Shown here piece by piece: positions 1-6,215 of a stretch of 9,056 bases of DNA; the stretch's first letter is position 1, and the number at the start of each line of letters is the position of its first letter. A program made the position numbers and the translations under genes. Under the pieces are notes generated by a model that saw nothing but the letters and a program-made list of their open reading frames with translations, ran no database searches and had not been told where the DNA came from. This stretch comes from Bacillota bacterium (GTDB taxonomy: Bacteria; Bacillota; Clostridia; Lachnospirales; Cellulosilyticaceae). The stretch is from contig JAEZKI010000523.1 of NCBI GenBank assembly GCA_023415525.1, positions 1 through 9,056 on the forward strand. Direction: 5' to 3'.

Positions 1-1
1 C

Positions 2-310
2 ATTACGCGAGGTAAGGTGCAGGATTATGAAATAGGAGCAGTTAATCTACAGGTACAATTGAATATAGATTGGGAACAATTAGCCACTGCCTTAGAAGCC
101 AAAGGGATAAATCCAACTTCTCTATGTATGGTGAGGTTAAAAGTATTTTTAAAGCAAGAAGGCTATGATGTGAAGGATGAAGCAGGCTGGGGATATAGTA
201 TGACAAGGAGACTTCAAGGTATCTTTAGAGAACCTAAAGTAGAAGAAGATGAGAAGTTAAATGAGGTAGGCGTAGTAGTCAATGAGCAAGAAGTGATTGA
301 TAAAAAATAA
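2..310 (+). CDS. Unrecognised protein, probably the C-terminal part of a longer gene
   Basis: The frame is open to the left edge of the window and ends at a TAA at 308-310, so this is most likely the 3' end of a gene that begins upstream. A GTG at 17 preceded by GAGGT (9-13) could instead be a true start giving a 97-residue protein, but the spacing of only 3 nt is short, so I favour a partial gene. The visible protein is soluble-looking: an amphipathic helical stretch (IDWEQLATALEAKGINP), a basic middle section ending in MTRRLQGIF, and an acidic, disordered-looking tail. No membrane segment, signal peptide or catalytic motif is seen, and I do not recognise the family. The next gene starts 12 nt downstream, so the two are probably co-transcribed. 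No function is proposed. Confidence 0.6.
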   Translation: MTRGKVQDYEIGAVNLQVQLNIDWEQLATALEAKGINPTSLCMVRLKVFLKQEGYDVKDEAGWGYSMTRRLQGIFREPKVEEDEKLNEVGVVVNEQEVIDKK

Positions 311-316
311 AAGGAG
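311..316 (+). promoter_or_regulatory. Ribosome binding site fixing a GTG start at 323
   Basis: AAGGAG lies 6 nt upstream of GTG at 323. An ATG at 321 overlaps it in another frame but is followed at once by TGA, so only the GTG gives the signal peptidase reading frame. Confidence 0.75.
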
Positions 317-322
317 AAGCAT

Positions 323-1531
323 GTGATAGGGGAACTTAATAATACGCAATATAAAAAAATAGCGAATAGTTTGGTACTAATTATTCTCCTTTTTTATACT
401 CTAGAAAACTCATTTGTAGCAAAGCATATAGGAGGGACACTGTTTGCATACGGAGTAAAGCCACTTTTTTATATCCTAATTGCCATGATCATGACATGGA
501 AGATACCTAAGGTACGTTTATGTGGTAAATGGCTTCACCAATCAACAGTGTATACTTGGGCCTTTAACTGTGGGGTTATTTATATAGTAGCCAATATACT
601 AGGGGGGATTATTCAAGGTTTTGGGAAAAGCCCTTATAATCTAACCCCACTAGGCATCCTAACGAACATCTGGACAGTAAGTAGTGTACTCATAGGAAGA
701 GAAATGATACGCGCTTATGTGATTAATAGTCATAAAGGTATAAAGTCTAAAATTGTCTTTGGAGTAGTTGTTCTTATTATGACCTTTACGAATATACGTT
801 TGGCTGAAATAAAAGGACTAAGTGATTTAGAGGCATGGACTATTTTTATGGCAGAAAAATTAATGCCAGAGTTATGTCATAACCTATTAGCAACTTATCT
901 CGTGATGTACGCAGGACCACTGGCCTCTATCCTTTATTTAGGAATGATAGAAGCTTTCATGTGGCTTTCACCTATATTACCTAATATCAATTGGTTAGGT
1001 AAAGGGGTCATAGGGATGCTCATTCCCATATTTTGTTTAGTATATATCCATACTCAGTATTTGAAACTTACCAAAAAAACAAAAATGTATAAAGAAAAGC
1101 AAGAGAAATTAATAGAGTGGGTGCCTTTTACTTTAATCACTATTAGTTTTATATGGTTTGTAGCAGGGGTATTTCCTATCTATCCTTCAGCAATAGCGAC
1201 AGGAAGTATGCAACCCCTAATCGATCCAGGAGATGTCATCCTCTTAGAGAAGATAAAAGATATGGAAGATGTGAAGCATTTAAAGGTAGGAGATGTTATC
1301 CAATTTAAGAGAGGGGAAATACTGATTACCCATAGGATTATAGAAGTAGTAGAAGAGCAAAATGGATTCGTCTTTCGAACGAAAGGGGATAATAATTCCG
1401 TAGAAGATAGGCAGGTTGTTATACCAGAGAATTTGAAAGGCATTCTCAAAGGTATAGTACCTAAAGTGGGGTATTTAACGATTCTATTAAAGAGTCAGGA
1501 TTTAAGTAGCTTAGAAGAGATAGAATTCTGA
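323..1531 (+). CDS. SipW/ER-type signal peptidase I with a long multi-spanning N-terminal domain
   Basis: This is a membrane-bound signal peptidase that cleaves signal peptides on the outer face of the membrane. The catalytic region is C-terminal, at about residues 285-390. The nucleophile Ser295 lies in ATGSMQPLIDPGDVI (box B). His337 in ITHRI replaces the general-base Lys of ordinary bacterial signal peptidases, and TKGDNN (Asp356) with Asp362 forms the box E region. The Ser/His arrangement is that of SipW and the eukaryotic/archaeal SPC/Sec11 group. SipW enzymes are about 190 residues long, whereas this protein has 402, because some 260 residues with about six or seven hydrophobic segments (roughly 15-31, 41-58, 78-98, 112-130, 145-160, 190-212, 228-245) precede the last catalytic-domain anchor at 265-285. 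I do not recognise a family for that extension. The TasA-like protein encoded next is the obvious candidate substrate, by analogy with Bacillus sipW-tasA. The family call is firm; the substrate is inference. Confidence 0.88.
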   Translation: MIGELNNTQYKKIANSLVLIILLFYTLENSFVAKHIGGTLFAYGVKPLFYILIAMIMTWKIPKVRLCGKWLHQSTVYTWAFNCGVIYIVANILGGIIQGFGKSPYNLTPLGILTNIWTVSSVLIGREMIRAYVINSHKGIKSKIVFGVVVLIMTFTNIRLAEIKGLSDLEAWTIFMAEKLMPELCHNLLATYLVMYAGPLASILYLGMIEAFMWLSPILPNINWLGKGVIGMLIPIFCLVYIHTQYLKLTKKTKMYKEKQEKLIEWVPFTLITISFIWFVAGVFPIYPSAIATGSMQPLIDPGDVILLEKIKDMEDVKHLKVGDVIQFKRGEILITHRIIEVVEEQNGFVFRTKGDNNSVEDRQVVIPENLKGILKGIVPKVGYLTILLKSQDLSSLEEIEF

Positions 1532-1545
1532 AGACTACTAGGGAT

Positions 1546-1551
1546 GGGGAG
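1546..1551 (+). promoter_or_regulatory. Ribosome binding site with two possible GTG starts (1551 or 1560)
   Basis: GGGGAG at 1546-1551 sits 8 nt before GTG at 1560, which is good spacing. The upstream GTG at 1551 would have to use the weaker AGGGA at 1540-1544, 6 nt away. The proteins differ by only three residues, and both keep the basic n-region of the signal peptide. Confidence 0.5.
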
Positions 1552-2417
1552 TGATAATCGTGAGGAGAAAGAAAGGAAGAATAGTAGGCCTAACACTTAT
1601 TATTGGAGCCATTTTATTACAAGTAGGTTATGCAGCTACAGTAAATATAGAGGGAATGAATGGCACAGCAGACTACAAGGTGGTATTAGAATGTAGTGGG
1701 GGTGCAAAAGATGATTATATTACAGAACCCACTATTGAAGATAGAGGAAATGGGACAGTTGACATAACAGTAGGTAATTTATATCCAGGTGGGAAGTTTA
1801 CAGTCAATAATACCATCCGAAATACGGGAGCAAAGGATGTATTATTTAAAGGTATCGATATTGCTTATATAGAAGGAGAGAAAGAACTTTATAATAGTCT
1901 CGTTATCTATGAAGAGGATAAAGAGTTTATAGGTCTAGAAACTTATGAAAGTCACCTGGCCCAAGCCATGGCACTGCGTTATAAAGATAATATCTTTAAG
2001 TCAGGAGAGGCTGCATTATTACCTTTAACAATAGGAATGTCACCAGACGAAATAGGTTTACAGGGAAAAATGGTCAACTTTAAAATTAGCCTTATCTATG
2101 AACAATACCTACCTACTATAGAAGGAGGGGGCACAAGTAATAGTAACTCTCCTAATACAGGGCCAACTCAGCCTGAAAAGGTGCCAAGTGAACCCACTCA
2201 AATAGGGGAAGAGGAAGCTGTACCAGGTGGACCCACTCAAATAGAAGAGGAAGCTGTACCAGGTGGACCCGTTCCTATAGAGGAAGAAGACCTGCCAGCA
2301 GGGCCAACAAAATTACCTCAGACGGGTGGCTTACCTACACTATTTATCTATGGAATAGGAATAGTTATGCTAGGTAGTGGCATAAGTATTTATAGGAAGT
2401 CAAAAAAACAAAAATGA
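1551..2417 (+). CDS. TasA/CalY-like secreted protein with LPQTG cell-wall anchor
   Basis: This is a probable cell-wall-anchored surface subunit. Numbered from the GTG at 1551, it has a basic n-region (VRRKKGR), a hydrophobic core at 11-26 and a likely cleavage region around GYAAT (26-30). The core contains NLYPGGKFTVNNTIRNTG (76-93) followed by VLFKGI. It closely resembles the NLKPGDKLTKDFQFENNG stretch of Bacillus TasA, so a TasA/camelysin-type beta-sandwich is likely, although overall length and the rest differ. Residues 190-251 form a Pro/Glu/Gly stalk with three 12-13-residue repeats. LPQTG (255-259), a hydrophobic span (about 263-281) and a basic tail (YRKSKKQK) make a complete sortase sorting signal. 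The SipW-type peptidase upstream and the class D-like sortase downstream fit as its maturation and anchoring enzymes. The start could equally be GTG 1560. The sorting signal is certain; the TasA relationship is a motif-level call. Confidence 0.85.
   Translation: MIIVRRKKGRIVGLTLIIGAILLQVGYAATVNIEGMNGTADYKVVLECSGGAKDDYITEPTIEDRGNGTVDITVGNLYPGGKFTVNNTIRNTGAKDVLFKGIDIAYIEGEKELYNSLVIYEEDKEFIGLETYESHLAQAMALRYKDNIFKSGEAALLPLTIGMSPDEIGLQGKMVNFKISLIYEQYLPTIEGGGTSNSNSPNTGPTQPEKVPSEPTQIGEEEAVPGGPTQIEEEAVPGGPVPIEEEDLPAGPTKLPQTGGLPTLFIYGIGIVMLGSGISIYRKSKKQK
2192..2302 (+). repeat. Tandem repeats encoding the Pro/Glu stalk
   Basis: There are three head-to-tail units: 2192-2230 (39 nt), 2231-2266 (36 nt) and a diverged 2267-2302 (36 nt). 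The first two both begin ACCCACTCAAATAG and both end GAGGAAGCTGTACCAGGTGG, differing mainly by one 3-nt insertion. They encode PTQIGEEEAVPGG, PTQIEEEAVPGG and PVPIEEEDLPAG, and a fourth partial unit (PTKLPQTGG) merges into the sorting signal. All units are multiples of three, so gain or loss would change stalk length without breaking the frame. Confidence 0.85.
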
Positions 2418-2420
2418 TTG

Positions 2421-2459
2421 CGTGAAAAGGGCTCCAAATGGGTAGCCCTTTTCGGCACG
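2421..2459 (+). terminator. Intergenic stem-loop (weak terminator, attenuator or mRNA-processing hairpin)
   Basis: AAAAGGGCT (2425-2433) pairs perfectly with AGCCCTTTT (2444-2452). The stem is extended by CGTG (2421-2424) with CACG (2456-2459) across a CGG bulge. It lies 4 nt after the stop of the LPQTG gene in the largest gap of the window. No uridine run follows on the + strand (TTAAAGACAAAAAAT), so it is not a textbook intrinsic terminator. It may stabilise the upstream message, or partially terminate transcription so that the surface protein is made in excess over the downstream enzymes. Confidence 0.6.
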
Positions 2460-2487
2460 TTAAAGACAAAAAATAAGGGGGAGCAGA

Positions 2488-3636
2488 ATGAAGCGGTTTG
2501 AACGAATAAGGCTACATAAGTGGTTAAGAAGAGCACTTATAGGGGGACTAGGTGTATTAAGTCTAGTAGGCATAGGGATTATAGTGAGAGAAGTTAAGGC
2601 TGAGCATATTCAGGAACAACAACGTTCACTTTATGACTATAGATTCAAGTCAGCATTTAACTACCAAGTCTATTTGTTGCCAAACAAACTTTATGAAGAA
2701 GGGAAGCAGGGAGAGGAAGAAACCTATCTTGCAGAATTTGTTGATAAAATCGAAGTAGGTCTAGAGAGTATTTTTGAAGGAAGCAAGATGGCAGATCTAC
2801 AAGGTCAGTATCAGATTGTAGGGACTGTGCAGGGCTATACGACAAAAGAGGAGAAGAAGCAAATTATCTGGAGTAAAACCTTTGAGATACTTCCCACTAA
2901 ATCTTTTAAGGAGCACACAGATAAACACCATATAAAGCCTACTATACAAGTAGATTTTGCTTATTATAATCAGTTCGCACGAGATATTATAGAGGCTTCT
3001 CAGGTTAATACACCAGTAGAACTAGTGATTAAGGTGGAAGGGAAGCAAACCCTTACTACACAAGCTGGAAAAGTTCCAGATGAGATACAAGGAACGATTA
3101 CCATTCCACTTAATACAGCTCATTTTACCATTATGAAAGAGGGAGGAGCAGAAGTAAAGGATTCTTTGTGGGAGACGTATACGGTTCCTATTCCAATTAA
3201 TAGGGAAATCATTATACTAGGGGTATTTATGATCATACTGGGATTCATTCTTTTAGGAGGAGTGATCCTACTTACAGAACCTTTCAATGCAAGAGATTTA
3301 CGGTTTAGACAACTTAAGAGGTTACTTAATAATTATGGTAATCGTATGATAGCTATAGACACCCTAAGACCTATAGATACTACAGAGGGATATTATGTAA
3401 GTTCTCTAGAAGACCTCATTAAAATAGCAGATGAGATAGAAAAGCCAGTTCTTTACCAACGTTATAATAAGCTATTAGAACTTGATACTTTTTATGTAGA
3501 GCAAGGAAAGCTTACATATATTTATAAACTTGAAGCGTTTAATGATGAAGAACTCATAAATGAGCAAATAGATGCATCAGTAAATGAATCAATAGATGAG
3601 CAAACAAATGAGTCAACAAAAGAACCAATAAGCTAG
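2488..3636 (+). CDS. DUF5305-like bitopic membrane protein
   Basis: The product is 382 residues, with a basic N-terminus, one membrane span at about 16-34, an extracytoplasmic region at about 35-240, a second span at about 241-263, and a cytoplasmic C-terminal region of about 120 residues. The outer region is rich in beta-prone segments (SFEVGL-like alternation, then GTITIPLNTAHFTI just before the second span). The overall pattern, including the YRFKSAFNYQVYLLPN opening and the closing extracytoplasmic strands, resembles DUF5305, a family of unknown function that I recall being encoded beside SipW-type signal peptidases. The start has GGGGGAG at 2477-2483, 4 nt before the ATG. The C-terminus ends in an 8-residue repeat rich in Asn, Glu and Ser. 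No catalytic motif is visible. Its position between a sortase substrate and assembly enzymes suggests a membrane assembly factor, which is inference. The DUF assignment was made by eye. Confidence 0.72.
   Translation: MKRFERIRLHKWLRRALIGGLGVLSLVGIGIIVREVKAEHIQEQQRSLYDYRFKSAFNYQVYLLPNKLYEEGKQGEEETYLAEFVDKIEVGLESIFEGSKMADLQGQYQIVGTVQGYTTKEEKKQIIWSKTFEILPTKSFKEHTDKHHIKPTIQVDFAYYNQFARDIIEASQVNTPVELVIKVEGKQTLTTQAGKVPDEIQGTITIPLNTAHFTIMKEGGAEVKDSLWETYTVPIPINREIIILGVFMIILGFILLGGVILLTEPFNARDLRFRQLKRLLNNYGNRMIAIDTLRPIDTTEGYYVSSLEDLIKIADEIEKPVLYQRYNKLLELDTFYVEQGKLTYIYKLEAFNDEELINEQIDASVNESIDEQTNESTKEPIS
3558..3617 (+). repeat. 24-nt degenerate tandem repeat at the 3' end of the DUF5305-like gene
   Basis: Units at 3558-3581 and 3582-3605 are 24 nt each, with a partial third at 3606-3617; all start AAATGA. 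They encode NEQIDASV, NESIDEQT and NESTKEPIS, giving a hydrophilic acidic tail that ends the protein. The period is a multiple of three, so length can vary without a frameshift. Confidence 0.7.
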
Positions 3637-3661
3637 AAACCATTAGTATAGGAGGAGAAAA

Positions 3662-4471
3662 ATGAGTTTATGGCAAGTAAGTTACCAAAAAATAATATTT
3701 TTTATGGGGTTACTGATTGCTTGTAACTGTTATGCAGCGAGTCAACCCTCTATTGATAGTGGAGATAGCCACAAAGGAGTTGTACATATTGCCTATAAAG
3801 GAACGCCATCCAAAAGAGTAAAGGTCATCATTGAAAAGGGAAGCAAGAAATATACATATGATTTAAAAAACACAGGAGAAGTAGAAGATTTTCCTTTGCA
3901 AATGGGAAATGGAACGTATGCGATTAAAGTTTTAGAAAATACAGCAGAAACTTCTTATTGTATAGTAGGCTCACAAACAGTAGAGGTTAAGTTACAGGAT
4001 GAAAACAGTGTTTACCTCAATACCATTCAGAATATGAAATGGTCAGAAGACTCTAAGGCCATAAAAAAAGCAATAGAAATGACTAACACGACAAGAAATT
4101 TGCAAGAAAAAGCCAATATACTTTATGAGCATATGGTGCAAAGTTACACCTATGATTATTATAAATTAGCCAAGCTTCCATCTACGTATCTGCCTGTTAT
4201 TGACCAGACATTTAAAGATAAAACAGGTATTTGTTATGATTTTTCTTCACTTTATGGTGCCATGTTACGGAGCCAAGGTATTCCAGCTAAACTAATAAAA
4301 GGCTATACGCCTAATGCAGAGGGGTACCATGCATGGAATGAAGTTTATGACCAAGAAAAGCAGCAGTGGTTGATTATTGATACCACTTATGATTTGCAAG
4401 TAGTTGCCAAAAAAAAAGATGTAAAAATGACAAAGTCAGAGAAAGATTATCAGAAGGTCAATGAATATTAA
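3662..4471 (+). CDS. Secreted or lipid-anchored transglutaminase-like protein
   Basis: This is a 269-residue extracytoplasmic protein with a transglutaminase-core fold in its C-terminal half. The catalytic triad is visible: Cys191 in KTGICYDFSSLYGAMLRSQG, His223 in GYHAWNEVY and Asp240 in WLIIDTTYD. This is the usual Cys-His-Asp order and spacing of the microbial transglutaminase-like superfamily, whose members cross-link, hydrolyse or cleave amide bonds. The N-terminus has a hydrophobic signal (11-20). It could be cut by an ordinary signal peptidase after CYA (25) or, because LIAC at 18-21 resembles a lipobox, become a lipoprotein anchored at Cys21. Residues about 36-115 look like a small beta-rich domain. 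GGAGGAG at 3651-3657, 4 nt before the ATG, supports the start. Its place between the DUF5305-like gene and the sortase suggests work on surface proteins, possibly isopeptide cross-linking. Protease or amidase activity cannot be excluded. Confidence 0.85.
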   Translation: MSLWQVSYQKIIFFMGLLIACNCYAASQPSIDSGDSHKGVVHIAYKGTPSKRVKVIIEKGSKKYTYDLKNTGEVEDFPLQMGNGTYAIKVLENTAETSYCIVGSQTVEVKLQDENSVYLNTIQNMKWSEDSKAIKKAIEMTNTTRNLQEKANILYEHMVQSYTYDYYKLAKLPSTYLPVIDQTFKDKTGICYDFSSLYGAMLRSQGIPAKLIKGYTPNAEGYHAWNEVYDQEKQQWLIIDTTYDLQVVAKKKDVKMTKSEKDYQKVNEY

Positions 4472-4495
4472 TCATGCTATGGGGTATAGGGAGAA

Positions 4496-5173
4496 ATGAA
4501 ATATATAGGTAGAGGATTGATTGTATTAGGGCTTATCATCATGAGTATTCCGATTATAGGCACTCTTTGGATTCAACATGAACAAAAGAGCCTCTTTAGG
4601 GCCTATTTACAAGAACAGCAATTACAAAGGCATGAGCAAGAGGTTGTAGAAAGGAAGAAGCAAGAAGAAGTTAAAGAGTTAGGAGAAATAGATGTTTCTG
4701 AAGAAGAGGCTATTGAAAAAGAAGAAGTACTCTCTATTCATAAAGAAGAGGGAGAAGTAATTGGCAAGATTAAGATACCTGCTATTAAACTTGATCTTTT
4801 ACTGTTAGAAGGGGTAACAGAAAAAAGTCTTTCAAAAGGAGCAGGGCATATGAAAGGGACAGCTTGGCCAGGGCAGAAAGGGAATTGCAGCATTGCAGGT
4901 CATAGAAACTATACCTTCGGTTCAAGATTCAATAGATTAGGCCAAGTAAAAGAGGGAGATGTCATCCTATTAGAAGTAGATGATAAGGCGTATACCTATA
5001 AGGTAACAGAGATAAAAATAGTCCTACCAGAGGATTTATCTCCACTGGAACAACCTCTTAATGAGAGAAAAGTGACCTTGATTACTTGTCATCCTATTTA
5101 TAGGGCAACACATCGTTTAATTGTCATTGGAGAAAAAATAGAGAGTGAAGAGACAGGGAATACAGTAAGATGA
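4496..5173 (+). CDS. Class D-like sortase
   Basis: This is a membrane-anchored cysteine transpeptidase that cleaves LPXTG-type signals between Thr and Gly and transfers the protein to cell wall or another acceptor. It has one N-terminal span (about 5-25), a charged Glu/Lys/Gln-rich spacer likely to be helical or coiled-coil (27-85), and then the sortase barrel (88-215). Catalytic residues are His136 in IAGHRNY, Cys198 in TLITCHP and Arg207 in ATHRLIV. TLITC matches the TLxTC signature of class D enzymes, and the single N-terminal anchor and 225-residue length also fit. The likely substrate is the LPQTG protein encoded upstream; class D enzymes of clostridia are known to use LPQTG-type signals. 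The best Shine-Dalgarno match (GGGAG, 4489-4493) is only 2 nt from the ATG, so translation may be modest. The gene ends 14 nt before the preferred start of the next one. Confidence 0.9.
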   Translation: MKYIGRGLIVLGLIIMSIPIIGTLWIQHEQKSLFRAYLQEQQLQRHEQEVVERKKQEEVKELGEIDVSEEEAIEKEEVLSIHKEEGEVIGKIKIPAIKLDLLLLEGVTEKSLSKGAGHMKGTAWPGQKGNCSIAGHRNYTFGSRFNRLGQVKEGDVILLEVDDKAYTYKVTEIKIVLPEDLSPLEQPLNERKVTLITCHPIYRATHRLIVIGEKIESEETGNTVR

Positions 5174-5174
5174 T

Positions 5175-5180
5175 GGAGGT
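5175..5180 (+). promoter_or_regulatory. Ribosome binding site deciding the pilC start at 5188
   Basis: GGAGGT at 5175-5180 lies 7 nt before ATG 5188. The in-frame ATGs at 5170 and 5173 lie upstream of or beside this site and have no Shine-Dalgarno of their own. The site overlaps or directly follows the sortase stop (5171-5173), which would allow coupled translation. Confidence 0.8.
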
Positions 5181-5187
5181 GGGAATA

Positions 5188-6204
5188 ATGAGAGAAAAGG
5201 AATTAGCCATTTTTTGTACTGAAATAGAAATGATTTTAAAAGCAGGAATCACTCTATCAGAGGGTATAGGGATGATTGCAGAAGATATAGAGGATAGCAC
5301 ATTAGCAAACCATTTTAAACAAATAGAAAAATATTTAGAAGAGGGAAGGACGCTGCAGGATGCCTTAAAAGAAGAGGGGAGTTTTCCTAGCTATATGGTT
5401 CATATGGTCAAGATAGGAAGCTTATCAGGAAGGATGGAAGAGGTTATGGGCGCATTGGGGCGCTATTATGATAGAGAAGACCAACTGCGACAAAGTATTA
5501 GAGGAGCTGTTTTTTATCCACTTCTACTTTGTTTTATGATGTTTTTGGTTATGCTTTTTCTTTCTATAAAGGTACTCCCTATTTTTGAAAAGGTCTTTCA
5601 TTCATTAGGGGGAAGCCTGGTTGGACTGGCATACTATTTTATGCAGTTTGGTAAATTACTTAGTCAGTCTATTTATGGGGTAGTTGGTGTAATGGGGATT
5701 ATTCTCCTAAGTGTTACTCTCTTGTTAAAGACTCAGAAAGGAGCCCTTTTCATCAAAAATTTAATTTATCACTTAAAAGTGACAGAAAAGATAGCTATTT
5801 CACGTTTTGCTTCTGCTCTTTCTTTAATGTTAGCAAGTGGAATGGATACGGAGGAGGCATTAAAAGTAGCATTAGGAGCTATTGAAAATAAAAAGGTAAA
5901 AATAAAAGGTGAAAAAAGTATGGTGCTTATGGAGAGTGGAAAAGGGTTTATAGAAGCATTGAGAGAAGGTCATTTCTTTTCGAGTCTTACGCTTAGGAAG
6001 TTAAACATAGGTTTACAGACGGGTACTTTAGACCAAGTAATGGCACAAGTAGCTGACCAGTATGATGAGGAAGTGCAGGAAGCTCTTATTAAGCTCGTTT
6101 CTCTCATAGAACCTATTTTAGTAGGCATTTTAGCAGTACTGATAGGAAGTGTTTTATTATCTGTTATGCTTCCATTAATGGGGGTTATGGCATCAATAGG
6201 TTAG
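5188..6204 (+). CDS. pilC: PilC/GspF-family type IV pilus inner-membrane platform protein
   Basis: This polytopic protein forms the base on which pilins are inserted or removed and which couples to the PilB/PilT motors. From ATG 5188 it has 338 residues. A first GspF domain (about 7-126) starts with LAIFCTEIEMILKAGITLSE and includes VKIGSLSGRMEEVM. A second domain (about 204-330) begins ISRFASALSLMLASGMDTEE and includes NIGLQTGTLDQVM. Membrane spans are near 110-133, 163-180 and 306-332; the last, EPILVGILAVLIGSVLLSVM, is the typical family ending. Proteobacterial PilC/GspF proteins are about 400 residues, and the cytoplasmic segment of about 60-70 residues before the first domain is absent here, a common form in Clostridia. 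ATGs at 5170 and 5173 would add five or six residues and overlap the sortase gene, but the GGAGGT site supports 5188. PilT and pseudopilin-like genes downstream confirm the pilus context. Confidence 0.9.
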   Translation: MREKELAIFCTEIEMILKAGITLSEGIGMIAEDIEDSTLANHFKQIEKYLEEGRTLQDALKEEGSFPSYMVHMVKIGSLSGRMEEVMGALGRYYDREDQLRQSIRGAVFYPLLLCFMMFLVMLFLSIKVLPIFEKVFHSLGGSLVGLAYYFMQFGKLLSQSIYGVVGVMGIILLSVTLLLKTQKGALFIKNLIYHLKVTEKIAISRFASALSLMLASGMDTEEALKVALGAIENKKVKIKGEKSMVLMESGKGFIEALREGHFFSSLTLRKLNIGLQTGTLDQVMAQVADQYDEEVQEALIKLVSLIEPILVGILAVLIGSVLLSVMLPLMGVMASIG

Positions 6205-6215
6205 AGGAGGAGTGT

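Noticed and set aside
1180..1449. 89-residue open frame on the minus strand
   Set aside because: It lies antisense over the catalytic core of the signal peptidase, whose motifs are clear; no credible ribosome binding site or domain supports it.
2418..2487. Possible internal promoter in the 70-nt gap before the DUF5305-like gene
   Set aside because: TTGCGT and TAAAGA elements are present but not at a spacing that makes a convincing -35/-10 pair; the hairpin explains the gap better.
2657..2845. 62-residue open frame on the minus strand
   Set aside because: It is contained within the DUF5305-like gene and has no recognisable features.
5170..5187. Upstream ATGs that would start pilC at 5170 or 5173, overlapping the sortase gene
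   Set aside because: They lack their own Shine-Dalgarno site, whereas GGAGGT at 5175-5180 is ideally placed for ATG 5188.
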